From: Burkholderiaceae bacterium
GTDB taxonomy: Bacteria > Pseudomonadota > Gammaproteobacteria > Burkholderiales > Burkholderiaceae
Length of the DNA stretch: 56,941 bases
Assembly: GCA_947462685.1 (NCBI GenBank)
Contig: CANHPL010000011.1
Span: forward strand, 1-56,941
Direction of reading: 5' to 3'
Both the position numbers and the translations under genes were made by a program. Shown here piece by piece: positions 25,996-34,493 of the stretch (its first letter is position 1; each line of letters begins with the position of its first letter). Below the pieces are notes generated by a model, which did no database searches, had not been told where the DNA came from, and saw nothing but the letters and a program-made list of their open reading frames with translations.

Positions 25996-26325
25996 ATGTC
26001 AAGGCAAGTCAATTATTCATTAGATATGGCAAATACCTGGGAAGATTTATATGCTCATGTCGATATTGAGGGAGTCGACATAGGGCCAGGTGATGCTATC
26101 AAGTTGCATCGGGTACCAGTTGAGTTGCCGTATGGGCAAAAAAAGTTCGTAAAGGGTAAAGCATCCTATTTTAAAGCCAGTGCCCTGAAGAGGTGGTTTA
26201 TTAAAACCTTCTCACGTTTTGAAATCACGATGCTATATGAAGTTAGTTTTTCATCAACCAGATTTTCAAAACAGCGCCATCAACAAATCAATCAACATTT
26301 AGAAAATAAAAGGAGAGTTTTATGA
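25996..26325 (+). CDS. Conserved small protein between puhC and acsF, function unknown
   Basis: A 109-residue basic protein with no membrane span or signal peptide. NTWEDLYAHVDIEG, GDAIKLHRVP and the following YGQKK are its most distinctive parts. Small ORFs at this position occur in several photosynthesis gene clusters, but no established function is known to me. It starts 10 bases after puhC with an AGGA site, and its stop overlaps the acsF ATG by 4 bases, so it is translated with acsF. A role in cyclase or complex assembly is inference. Confidence 0.85.
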   Translation: MSRQVNYSLDMANTWEDLYAHVDIEGVDIGPGDAIKLHRVPVELPYGQKKFVKGKASYFKASALKRWFIKTFSRFEITMLYEVSFSSTRFSKQRHQQINQHLENKRRVL

Positions 26326-27398
26326 ATACATTAGCTCCAGAGTTTAATGATGATCAAGCCATTAATCTTTCAACAGATAAGGCATTAGAGAACACCGTAT
26401 TAAGCCCACGTTTTTATACCACTGACTTTAAGGAGTTAGATGGTATGAAAATAGATAGCATGCGTCAAGAATGGGATAAATTAATGGCTGAATTTGCCGC
26501 CGATCCTAATCAAGCTCATTTTCAAAGACCAGACGATATGCTCAAAGACTTTTCTCAATTGCCGGAAGGTTTGTATCAAGAGTTTTTAGACTTTTTAATT
26601 AGTTCGATCACCTCCGAATTTTCGGGATGTGTTTTGTATGCTGAAATTAAAAAGAAAGTAAGTAATCCTGACTTAAAAGACCTATTTGGTTATATGGCTC
26701 GCGATGAAAGCCGTCATGCTGGATTCATTAATCAGTGGTTAAAAGATTTTGGTATCGGTGTAGATTTGGGATTTTTGGCGAGAACTAAAAAATACACCTT
26801 CTTTAAACCTAAATTTATTTTTTATGCAACGTATCTGTCAGAGAAGATTGGTTACGCAAGATATATCAAGATTTTTAGAATTGTAGAAAAAAATCCTGAG
26901 ATTCGTTTTCATCCGATCTTTTTATGGTTTGAGAGATGGTGTAACGACGAGTTTCGTCATGGAGAAGCCTTTGCTGTTTTGATGCGCTCAGATCCTAAAT
27001 TACTTTCTGGCATTAATCGGTATTGGATTCGTTTCTTTTTGCTAGCGGTTTATGCCACGATGTATGTGAGAGATCATGCTCGAGTCGAGTTTCATCAGGC
27101 TTTAGGTGTATCTCCGACGCAATACGACAAAGAAGTACTACATTTAACTTCCGAAATTAGCAAACAGGTATTTCCATTTACGATTGACTTAGATAATGAA
27201 AAAGTATGGGGTAAGTTTGCACGTTTAAAAGAAATCTCTGATCAAATGGAAGAGCTGAAAGAGCACCCAGGAATCATCTCTAAAATAAAACGTCTTGGAT
27301 GTGGTTTAAAAGCTGGAGCAACCTTTGTCAGCTTATATTTTATTCCAGTCGTTCCGAATGAGTTAAAAGTAGATTTCCGACTTAAGCCTATTTGGTAA
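26322..27398 (+). CDS. acsF: AcsF, oxygen-dependent Mg-protoporphyrin monomethyl ester cyclase
   Basis: A 358-residue di-iron enzyme that forms the fifth ring (E) of the tetrapyrrole using O2. Two iron-binding ExxH motifs are visible, ARDESRHAGF and CNDEFRHGEAF, along with a glutamate in EFSGCVLYAE. AAAGGAG precedes the ATG. Only this aerobic cyclase is in the window; the anaerobic BchE is not, which fits an obligately or mainly aerobic phototroph. Confidence 0.97.
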   Translation: MNTLAPEFNDDQAINLSTDKALENTVLSPRFYTTDFKELDGMKIDSMRQEWDKLMAEFAADPNQAHFQRPDDMLKDFSQLPEGLYQEFLDFLISSITSEFSGCVLYAEIKKKVSNPDLKDLFGYMARDESRHAGFINQWLKDFGIGVDLGFLARTKKYTFFKPKFIFYATYLSEKIGYARYIKIFRIVEKNPEIRFHPIFLWFERWCNDEFRHGEAFAVLMRSDPKLLSGINRYWIRFFLLAVYATMYVRDHARVEFHQALGVSPTQYDKEVLHLTSEISKQVFPFTIDLDNEKVWGKFARLKEISDQMEELKEHPGIISKIKRLGCGLKAGATFVSLYFIPVVPNELKVDFRLKPIW

Positions 27399-27404
27399 AA
27401 AGTA

Positions 27405-28172
27405 ATGACGTTAACAGGAGCCCTAATCCCATTCCTATTCACCATATTTATATGGTGGTTTAGCACGGGATTTATTTTGTGGCTCGACCGCTTACCTCCT
27501 AAATATTTTAAATGGATTATGGTCTTTAGTACGGCTATGCTTTTTGCAGCTTTTTGGGGTCTTTATATCAGTGGACAAACAAGTAGTACAGCTAGTGCTT
27601 ATTGCGCGTTTACGTGCGCATTACTTATTTGGGCTTGGCAAGAGATTGCATTCTTATTAGGATATGTGACCGGTTCACGAAGGACCCCTTGTCCAGATGG
27701 CGCAAGAGGTTGGAAACGTGCTCGCTATGCTTTTGAAGCACTCAATCATCATGAGTTAGCTTTATTGCTTCTCTTTATAGGGGTGGTGATATGTAGTTTT
27801 AATTCTCAGAACATGACTGGGTTTTGGACATTCGTTATTTTATGGATCATGCGTCAAAGCGCTAAATTAAATATTTTCTTTGGCGTACTCAATTTAAATG
27901 AAAACTTTTTACCTAAGCACTTAAAGTACTTACAAACTTATTTTCGTCGTCGCTCCATGAATTACTTAATGCCGATTTCGATTATCTCATCTTGTTTAAT
28001 TGTAATTCCCTTATGGAGTGATGCTTTGATAGAAGGACCTCAATCATTTGATATGGTATCCAAATCTATCTTAGCTACCTTGTTAACGCTTGCAATTATT
28101 GAGCATTTATTTTTAGTTTTGCCATTCCAAATTGAGTTTTTGTGGAAATGGGGCTTTCGTCAAGAAGGATAA
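27405..28172 (+). CDS. puhE: PuhE, putative photosynthetic complex assembly protein (DUF3623 type)
   Basis: A 255-residue protein with about seven hydrophobic segments. WFSTGFILWLDRLP, the SRRTPCPDGARGWKRARYAF loop and FFGVLNLNENFLP are characteristic of PuhE/DUF3623 proteins that sit near acsF. Its job in reaction-centre or pigment assembly is poorly defined. It starts 6 bases after acsF and ends 3 bases before ispH. Confidence 0.9.
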   Translation: MTLTGALIPFLFTIFIWWFSTGFILWLDRLPPKYFKWIMVFSTAMLFAAFWGLYISGQTSSTASAYCAFTCALLIWAWQEIAFLLGYVTGSRRTPCPDGARGWKRARYAFEALNHHELALLLLFIGVVICSFNSQNMTGFWTFVILWIMRQSAKLNIFFGVLNLNENFLPKHLKYLQTYFRRRSMNYLMPISIISSCLIVIPLWSDALIEGPQSFDMVSKSILATLLTLAIIEHLFLVLPFQIEFLWKWGFRQEG

Positions 28173-28175
28173 ATC

Positions 28176-29114
28176 ATGGGACATCTAGAAGCAGATATAT
28201 TATTGGCTCAGCCTAGAGGATTTTGTGCAGGAGTTGATCGTGCGATACAAATCGTTCAGGAAGCGCTGCATCGTTTCGGCTCTCCCATTTATGTTCGCCA
28301 TCAAATTATTCATAATGCTAGAGTGATTGCTGAGCTTAGTGCACAAGGTGCTATTTTTATAGATCAATTATCTGAAGTGCCAGATGGTTCGACGCTGATC
28401 TTTAGTGCGCATGGTGTTTCGGCTGAAATCAAATATCAAGCTAGCCTACGTAATTTACAAATCTTTGATGCGACGTGCCCGTTAGTCACTAAAGTTCATG
28501 TTGAAGTGCGTAAATTACATGCTACCGGAATTCCCATTGTGATGATTGGTCATCAAGGTCATCCAGAGGTTGATGGAACAATGGGACAGGTGAAGGGTAA
28601 CATTTATTTAGTAGAAAAAGTTGCTGATGTAGCACACTTAATGCTTAATAATAATCAACAAGTTGCTTACGTAACGCAAACGACTCTTTCTGTTGATGAA
28701 ACGAAAGAAATCATTTCTGCTTTAAAGGCTAGGTTCCAGAATATTGTTGAGCCCAAAAAACAAGATATTTGTTATGCTACGCAAAATCGACAAGATGCCG
28801 TAAAAGAACTTGTACCCTTAGTTGACATCATGATTGTGGTTGGCAGTGCCAATAGTTCTAACTCCAATCGTTTACGAGAGTTAGCTGCACGAATGGGGGT
28901 TGAAGCATATCTCGTCGATGATCCTGGGCTAGTAAGACAAGATTGGTTTTTAAATAAAAAAAGAGTTGGCGTTACTGCTGGAGCTTCAGCTCCCGAGGTC
29001 TTGACCCAAGAAATCGTTGCTATGATCAAAAGCTTTGGCTTAAGTGTGGTAAAAACTTTACCTGGCATCGAAGAAAAGGTTGTTTTTACAATGCCTAAGG
29101 GTTTACAAGCTTAA
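28176..29114 (+). CDS. ispH: IspH, 4-hydroxy-3-methylbut-2-enyl diphosphate reductase
   Basis: A 312-residue [4Fe-4S] enzyme, the last step of the MEP isoprenoid pathway. The three cluster cysteines are in RGFCAGVDRAI, DATCPLVTKVH and DICYATQNRQ; the GHQGHPEVDGTMGQ motif is also present. Together with dxs at 34494 it places both ends of the MEP pathway inside the cluster, where it would supply carotenoid and phytyl chains. A second, housekeeping ispH may exist elsewhere; this cannot be seen here. A weak hairpin follows the stop. Confidence 0.96.
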   Translation: MGHLEADILLAQPRGFCAGVDRAIQIVQEALHRFGSPIYVRHQIIHNARVIAELSAQGAIFIDQLSEVPDGSTLIFSAHGVSAEIKYQASLRNLQIFDATCPLVTKVHVEVRKLHATGIPIVMIGHQGHPEVDGTMGQVKGNIYLVEKVADVAHLMLNNNQQVAYVTQTTLSVDETKEIISALKARFQNIVEPKKQDICYATQNRQDAVKELVPLVDIMIVVGSANSSNSNRLRELAARMGVEAYLVDDPGLVRQDWFLNKKRVGVTAGASAPEVLTQEIVAMIKSFGLSVVKTLPGIEEKVVFTMPKGLQA

Positions 29115-29135
29115 AGCTTTACTTCGAGCTTTTTT
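29113..29135 (+). terminator. Possible terminator after ispH
   Basis: AAAGCT, an 8-base loop and AGCTTT followed by more T form a short 6-bp stem with a T tail, beginning at the ispH stop. The stem is weak, but the next gene has its own candidate promoter and PpsR site, so a transcript end here is reasonable. Confidence 0.45.
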
Positions 29136-29209
29136 ATAGCAAAATCAATGGATAAAAAAATCACTAGGGAAAATACCTAGAAATTTCAAGCATTTAATCT
29201 GATTAATAG

Positions 29210-29227
29210 TGTCTAATTTAGTTGACA
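29210..29227. promoter_or_regulatory. PpsR site upstream of bchG
   Basis: TGTCTAATTTAGTTGACA is a full match to TGTC-N10-GACA, and the flanks extend the dyad to AGTGTC/GACACT. The TTGACA inside it could be a -35 box, so binding would block polymerase. It lies 30 bases before the ATG at 29257. It is the best PpsR match in the window and argues that bchG-orf428-bchP-tspO-hemA-dxs form a separately repressed unit. Confidence 0.75.
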
Positions 29228-29256
29228 CTATTCTAAGTAAATGTAAAAATACATTT

Positions 29257-30126
29257 ATGAAATTACCCGCATTCATCGAGCTTTTGAAACCGATTACATG
29301 GTTCCCCCCCATGTGGGCATTCTCATGCGGTGCTATAAGTTCGGGTGAGTCTTTCAGTGAAAATTGGCAAATTGTTTTATTAGGAATTATCTTAACTGGC
29401 CCTTTAGTTTGCGCATCGAGTCAAGCCGTCAATGATTGGTTTGATCGCCATGTTGATGCGATAAATGAACCGAATCGCCCGATTCCATCAGGTCGGATCC
29501 CTGGCCGATGGGGGCTTTATTTGGGTATCATTTGGTCATTACTGTCATTGATCGTGAGTTCATTTCTTGGAACATGGGGATTTTTTGCAACCTTGCTTGC
29601 AATCATATTTTCTTGGGCTTACAGCATGCCTCCGATCCGCTTAAAACAAAATGGTTGGTATGGAAATCTCGCCTGTTCAGTGAGTTATGAAGGGCTTGCA
29701 TGGATTACAGGGGCAGCTCTTCTATCCGCAGGTAATACGCCTAGTAAATCGTCATTATTATTTGCAGGGCTCTATAGTGTTGGCGCGCATGGCATCATGA
29801 CCTTGAATGATTTTAAAGCGATTGAGGGCGATAAGAAGATGGGCGTGCGCTCACTTCCCGTGCAGTTAGGAGCTAGTATGGCAGCTAAAACTGCTTGCTT
29901 CATTATGTTAGTGCCGCAATTAGGGATATGCGCCTATTTATATGCCGTTGGGCAAGTCTGGAATTGTGTTGCCATTTTAATTTTGATTCTTATGCAACTT
30001 GGACTCATGAAGTACTTTATTGATAAACCAGTGGAACGAGCACTTTTCTATAGTGGTTTTGGTGTGCCATTGTTTGTCAGTGGCATGATGATCGCAGCAT
30101 TTGGTATTCGTCATTTAGGAGCTTAA
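29257..30126 (+). CDS. bchG: BchG, bacteriochlorophyll a synthase (geranylgeranyl/phytyl transferase)
   Basis: A 289-residue UbiA-type prenyltransferase that esterifies bacteriochlorophyllide. NDWFDRHVDAINEPNRPIPS is the aspartate-rich substrate site and NDFKAIEGDKKMGVRSLPVQ the second. About eight spans are visible. The ATG at 29257 is chosen over a GTG at 29209 because the GTG overlaps the PpsR box and the extra 16 residues are not family-like. No Shine-Dalgarno is visible; instead the inverted repeat AAATGTA-AAAA-TACATTT ends at the ATG, so a leaderless or very short-leader mRNA is possible. Confidence 0.94.
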   Translation: MKLPAFIELLKPITWFPPMWAFSCGAISSGESFSENWQIVLLGIILTGPLVCASSQAVNDWFDRHVDAINEPNRPIPSGRIPGRWGLYLGIIWSLLSLIVSSFLGTWGFFATLLAIIFSWAYSMPPIRLKQNGWYGNLACSVSYEGLAWITGAALLSAGNTPSKSSLLFAGLYSVGAHGIMTLNDFKAIEGDKKMGVRSLPVQLGASMAAKTACFIMLVPQLGICAYLYAVGQVWNCVAILILILMQLGLMKYFIDKPVERALFYSGFGVPLFVSGMMIAAFGIRHLGA

Positions 30127-30127
30127 G

Positions 30128-31456
30128 ATGTTCATGACGAATGTATCTTCCACACCAACCTTGACAGCAAAGATTAAAGATAATTCATTGGGTTGGTTGG
30201 GAATTATCCGCTTGGGACTTGTACAAACGTGCATCGGCGCGATAGTCGTGATGACAACTTCTACTCTGAATCGCATCATGGTCGTGGAGTTAAGTTTGCC
30301 AGCCCTGATTCCAGGTTTGTTAGTAGCGTTGCATTATTTTGTGCAAGTCATACGTCCTAAGATGGGTTTTATATCAGATCAAGGCAAGCATAAAACGCCG
30401 TGGATTATTGGGGGGATGAGCATCTTAGCAATCGGTGGAGTAGGAGCCTCTCTCGGTACAGCCTTAATGGCGATGAATCTAATTCTTGGTTTAGTCGTTT
30501 CATTTATCGCATTTGTCATGATTGGTATCGGCGTTAGTATTAGCGGAACTTCTTTATTAGCACTCTTGGCAAAAAGTGTGAATGATCAACGCCGAGCTGC
30601 GGCAGCGACGATTGTGTGGTTAATGATGATCTTTGGATTTGCCATCACCAGTGTCATGATCGGAAAATTGATCGATCCATATACGCCAGAAAAAGTGGTC
30701 ATGATTGCCTGTGACGTGTCATTAATTGCCGTGTTATTAACCGTGATAGCTCTATATCGCTTAGAGGGTAGCGTTAGTCAATATATTAAAAATCAACCCG
30801 AAATTAAAAAAGACAATACGCCATTTAAAGAAGCTTTAGCCCAGATGTGGAAAGATAATGATATTCGTCATTTCACACAATTTATTTTCATATCGATGTT
30901 GGCATTTAGTTCGCAGGATTTAATTTTGGAGCCTTTTGCAGGCATCGTATTTAACTACACAGTTGGGCAAACAACCAGCTTATCAGGGCTTCAGCATTCC
31001 GGTGTATTGCTTGGGATGTTGCTCGTACCACTTAGTGGGATTGGTTTTTTACGAAAATATGTGGGATCTTTAAATTTGTGGGTGATCTATGGATGTATTG
31101 CCTCGGCAATTGCGATGGCAGGCCTTTGCTTGGGAGGCATCATTGGCCCAGCTTGGCCACTGAATTTAAATGTTTTTTTATTAGGCGTTGCTAATGGAGC
31201 ATTTTCGATTGCTGCGATTGGTACGATGATGCGTCTTGCGGTAGCTGATGGATTAGGCAAAGAAGGTGTCAGGATTGGTTTATGGGGAGGTGCCCAAGCC
31301 ATTGCATTTGGTTTGGGGGGATTACTTGGTGCAATAGCCAGTGATGCAGCAAGATTATTCATCACGGATACAGCACATGCGTATTCTTCAGTTTTTGCAG
31401 TAGAGGCGTTTTTATTTATTGTGTCGGCTAAATTTGCCACGCGTATTCAACGATAA
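30128..31456 (+). CDS. PucC-family transporter between bchG and bchP (orf428 type)
   Basis: A 442-residue, about 12-span member of the PucC/LhaA branch of the major facilitator superfamily. TTSTLNRIMVVELSLPALIP near the N-terminus and FSSQDLILEPFAGIVF after the central loop match the same positions of the LhaA paralog at 22615. In Rhodobacter the gene between bchG and bchP (orf428) belongs to this family; its substrate is not established. It starts one base after bchG. The ATG at 30128 or 30134 could be used. Confidence 0.9.
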   Translation: MFMTNVSSTPTLTAKIKDNSLGWLGIIRLGLVQTCIGAIVVMTTSTLNRIMVVELSLPALIPGLLVALHYFVQVIRPKMGFISDQGKHKTPWIIGGMSILAIGGVGASLGTALMAMNLILGLVVSFIAFVMIGIGVSISGTSLLALLAKSVNDQRRAAAATIVWLMMIFGFAITSVMIGKLIDPYTPEKVVMIACDVSLIAVLLTVIALYRLEGSVSQYIKNQPEIKKDNTPFKEALAQMWKDNDIRHFTQFIFISMLAFSSQDLILEPFAGIVFNYTVGQTTSLSGLQHSGVLLGMLLVPLSGIGFLRKYVGSLNLWVIYGCIASAIAMAGLCLGGIIGPAWPLNLNVFLLGVANGAFSIAAIGTMMRLAVADGLGKEGVRIGLWGGAQAIAFGLGGLLGAIASDAARLFITDTAHAYSSVFAVEAFLFIVSAKFATRIQR

Positions 31457-31474
31457 AAGTGTGAGGGTATAAAA

Positions 31475-32680
31475 ATGGAAAAAGAAATTTTTGATGTCAT
31501 CGTAGTCGGTGGTGGTCCTGCTGGCGCTACTGCAGCGCAGACATTGGCCAAACAAGGAAAGCATGTTTTGTTATTAGACCGTCAAGGGCGAGTTAAGCCC
31601 TGCGGAGGTGCTATTCCCCCTCGTCTGATTAAAGATTATGAAATCCCTGACGAATTATTAGTTGCTAAAGCAACTTCGGCACGCATGGTATCACCAAGAA
31701 ATAATAAAGTTGATATTCCGATTGATAATGGTTTTGTTGGTATGGTTGATCGGAGTGTATTTGATGAATGGTTACGCGAGAGAGCGAAGCAACATGGAGC
31801 AATTCGGCGGGTTGGAAACTTCACTGATTTGCAACAAGAAGGAGATTTAGTCAAAATTTCCTATCGAGTCAGAACAAAAGGTGAAATTGGCGAAGGCGTA
31901 CTATCTCATGTCTATGCTAAAGCAGTAGTTGGTGCTGATGGTGCAAAGTCAGGTGTTGGAAGAGCCGCGGGAGTGCCTGGTTGTTCTGAGGCAAATTATG
32001 TATTCGCTTATCACGAAATTATTCGTAAACCACAACAAACAAACTCTGACTATGATGGCTCAAGGTGTGATGTTTTATATCAGAAAGATATTTCCCCAGA
32101 TTTTTATGGTTGGGTATTTCCGCACGGTGATACTTTAAGTATTGGCACTGGAAGTGCTGATAAGGGATTTTCTTTACGCAATGCGGTAGGTAAATTACGT
32201 GCAGATATTGGTTTAGCGGATGCTGAGTTGATCCGTCATGAAGGTGCTCCTTTGCCAATGAAGCCGCTCAAGCGTTGGGATAATGGCAAAAACGTTATTC
32301 TAGCAGGTGATGCTGCTGGCGTTGTTGCACCGGCATCCGGAGAAGGTATTTATTACGCTATGTTAGGTGGACAACTTGCCGCTGAGGCAATTGATGAGTT
32401 CTTAGCTACAAGTCAGGTAAGTAAATTGCGCCTTGCTCGTAAGCGCTTCATGAAAGAACACCGCTTGCCATTTATTGTCTTAGGCGTGATGCAATATTTT
32501 TGGTATACCACCAATAAACGACGTGAAAGTTTTGTCAAAATGTGTGAGGACAAGGATGTACAAAAACTGACCTTTGAAGCATATATGAACAAAAAGTTAG
32601 TCCGTAAAAAACCAATGGCTCACGTCAAAATATTTATTAAAGACATGGGACATTTATTGGGAATGACAAAAGTTTCATGA
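31475..32680 (+). CDS. bchP: BchP, geranylgeranyl diphosphate/bacteriochlorophyll reductase
   Basis: A 401-residue FAD-dependent reductase that turns the geranylgeranyl tail into phytyl. VVGGGPAGATAAQTLAKQGK is the dinucleotide fold, KPCGGAIPPRL and ILAGDAAGVVAPASGEGIYY are family signatures. Length is normal. Its stop overlaps the tspO ATG. Confidence 0.96.
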   Translation: MEKEIFDVIVVGGGPAGATAAQTLAKQGKHVLLLDRQGRVKPCGGAIPPRLIKDYEIPDELLVAKATSARMVSPRNNKVDIPIDNGFVGMVDRSVFDEWLRERAKQHGAIRRVGNFTDLQQEGDLVKISYRVRTKGEIGEGVLSHVYAKAVVGADGAKSGVGRAAGVPGCSEANYVFAYHEIIRKPQQTNSDYDGSRCDVLYQKDISPDFYGWVFPHGDTLSIGTGSADKGFSLRNAVGKLRADIGLADAELIRHEGAPLPMKPLKRWDNGKNVILAGDAAGVVAPASGEGIYYAMLGGQLAAEAIDEFLATSQVSKLRLARKRFMKEHRLPFIVLGVMQYFWYTTNKRRESFVKMCEDKDVQKLTFEAYMNKKLVRKKPMAHVKIFIKDMGHLLGMTKVS

Positions 32681-33165
32681 AGTCTTCTTTTTACAAACAG
32701 CCTCATATCATTGCTTCAGCGGTGTGGCTGTTGGTGGTCATCATGTCCGGAAGATTATTGACAGATATCGGCCCATGGTACCTCGCCTTAAAGCAACCCG
32801 ATTGGAAGCCGCCAGATTGGGCTTTTGGCTTGATTTGGATGACTATTTTCTTACTCGCTTCATTCTCATGGCATTTTGCATGGCGAGGGTCTTCAACCAA
32901 AAAACAAAAAATTATCTTATCTTGTTTGTTTATTGCGAATGGGTTGCTAAATGTATTTTGGAGTGTGCTTTACTTTCAATGGCATCGACCAGACTGGTCG
33001 TTAATAGAAGCTATATTTTTATGGCTTTCTGTTTTTGCAATTATGACGCTTACCTGGAGATTTAGTAAATTTGCCGCTCTATTTTTAACGCCTTACATCA
33101 TTTGGGTAAGCTTAGCAATTTTGCTTAATTTAGAGACCATTCGTTTGAATGGTCCATTTCAATAG
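32677..33165 (+). CDS. tspO: TspO, tryptophan-rich sensory protein
   Basis: A 162-residue TspO/MBR family protein with five hydrophobic spans and many tryptophans (KQPDWKPPDWAFGLIWMTIF, FWSVLYFQWHRPDWSLIEA). In Rhodobacter TspO is an outer-membrane tetrapyrrole-binding sensor that lowers photosynthesis gene expression in oxygen. The location between bchP and hemA suggests the same tetrapyrrole-linked role here. It overlaps bchP by 4 bases. Confidence 0.93.
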   Translation: MKSSFYKQPHIIASAVWLLVVIMSGRLLTDIGPWYLALKQPDWKPPDWAFGLIWMTIFLLASFSWHFAWRGSSTKKQKIILSCLFIANGLLNVFWSVLYFQWHRPDWSLIEAIFLWLSVFAIMTLTWRFSKFAALFLTPYIIWVSLAILLNLETIRLNGPFQ

Positions 33166-33174
33166 TCTGACACC

Positions 33175-34491
33175 ATGTTAAATCTTTTAAGCATTGGCAT
33201 CAATCACCAACACGCTCCTGTAGATGTGCGAGAAAGGGTCGCATTTGGTGCGGATTTATTACCTGATGCTTTAGTTGATTTACGACAGTATTTAAATCAC
33301 ATGGATCAACATACGAATTCAGAAGTTGCAATTTTATCTACCTGTAATCGTACCGAAATCTATTGTGCAGCAAATGATCAAAGCTTATCTCCACATACAT
33401 TACAAGCTAAGGCAATTGATTGGCTATCCTCTCAACAGGGCATTCCACAAAGTGAAATCTCTGACTTTGTACAAACAACGATTGCTTCTGATGCTGTCAG
33501 ACACGTATTTCGTGTGGGGTGTGGTCTTGACTCGATGGTTCTTGGAGAGACTCAAATTCTTGGGCAAATGAAACAAGCCATTCAAACCGCACAACAAGCT
33601 GGTTCAATGGGAACCTATTTAAATCAATTATTTAATCGTACCTTTGCCGTTGCGAAAGAAGTGAGGACGAATACCGAAATCAGTGCACATGCAGTATCGA
33701 TGGCAAGTGCAGCGGTAAGGTTATCGAATCGTGTTCTTGGCGATATCAGTAAACAACGAATTCTGTTTATTGGTGCTGGTGAGATGATTCATTTATGCGC
33801 CGTTTATTTTCTAGGAAAAAACCCGGCCTCAATTACGATTGCCAATCGCACCTTAGAAAGGGGTGAGGGTTTAGCGAAATATATTTCTGACCAAGGCTAT
33901 GCTTGTGACTCGATACCTTTATCAGAGGTCCCAGAAAAACTATCCCAGTTTGACATTGTGGTTTCATGTACGGCAAGTTCTCTCCCAATTATTGGCTTGG
34001 GCATGGTCAATACGGCATTGAAAAAAAGACGTTTTTCTCCAATGGTCATGATCGATCTTGCAGTACCTAGAGATATCGAACCTGAAATAGGTAATTTAAG
34101 TGATGTGTATTTATATACGGTTGATGATATTGGTGATGTTGTCCGCGAAGGAGTTGAACTGCGTTCAAATGCTGTAAAGAGTGCGGAAGTGATTATTGAT
34201 TTACAAGTCAATAATTTTATGCAGTGGTTGCAACAACGATCATCAGTGCCATTAATTACGAGTTTGAAGCAACGCAGTGAAGAGCTTCAACAATTAGAGT
34301 TAGATAAAGCGAAGAGAAAAATACAACGTGGTGATGATCCATTAGAAGTAATGGCTGAGCTTGCAAGGGCTTTGTCGAATAAGTTTTTACATGGATCGTT
34401 GCATACCTTAAATCATTCGGAAGAATTTAGTATTGATGAGTGCCAAAAACTCGTATCAAAAATATTTATAACTACAGGACGCAAGGGCTGA
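33175..34491 (+). CDS. hemA: HemA, glutamyl-tRNA reductase
   Basis: A 438-residue enzyme for the first committed step of the C5 route to 5-aminolevulinate. The active-site cysteine is in [14 protein letters not shown], with [17 protein letters not shown] at the N-terminus, [15 protein letters not shown], and an NADPH fold at [19 protein letters not shown]. This is not the ALA synthase (also called hemA) used by Rhodobacter. Sitting between tspO and dxs inside the cluster, it probably boosts tetrapyrrole supply. A second chromosomal copy cannot be judged here. Confidence 0.96.
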   Translation: MLNLLSIGINHQHAPVDVRERVAFGADLLPDALVDLRQYLNHMDQHTNSEVAILSTCNRTEIYCAANDQSLSPHTLQAKAIDWLSSQQGIPQSEISDFVQTTIASDAVRHVFRVGCGLDSMVLGETQILGQMKQAIQTAQQAGSMGTYLNQLFNRTFAVAKEVRTNTEISAHAVSMASAAVRLSNRVLGDISKQRILFIGAGEMIHLCAVYFLGKNPASITIANRTLERGEGLAKYISDQGYACDSIPLSEVPEKLSQFDIVVSCTASSLPIIGLGMVNTALKKRRFSPMVMIDLAVPRDIEPEIGNLSDVYLYTVDDIGDVVREGVELRSNAVKSAEVIIDLQVNNFMQWLQQRSSVPLITSLKQRSEELQQLELDKAKRKIQRGDDPLEVMAELARALSNKFLHGSLHTLNHSEEFSIDECQKLVSKIFITTGRKG

Positions 34492-34493
34492 CT

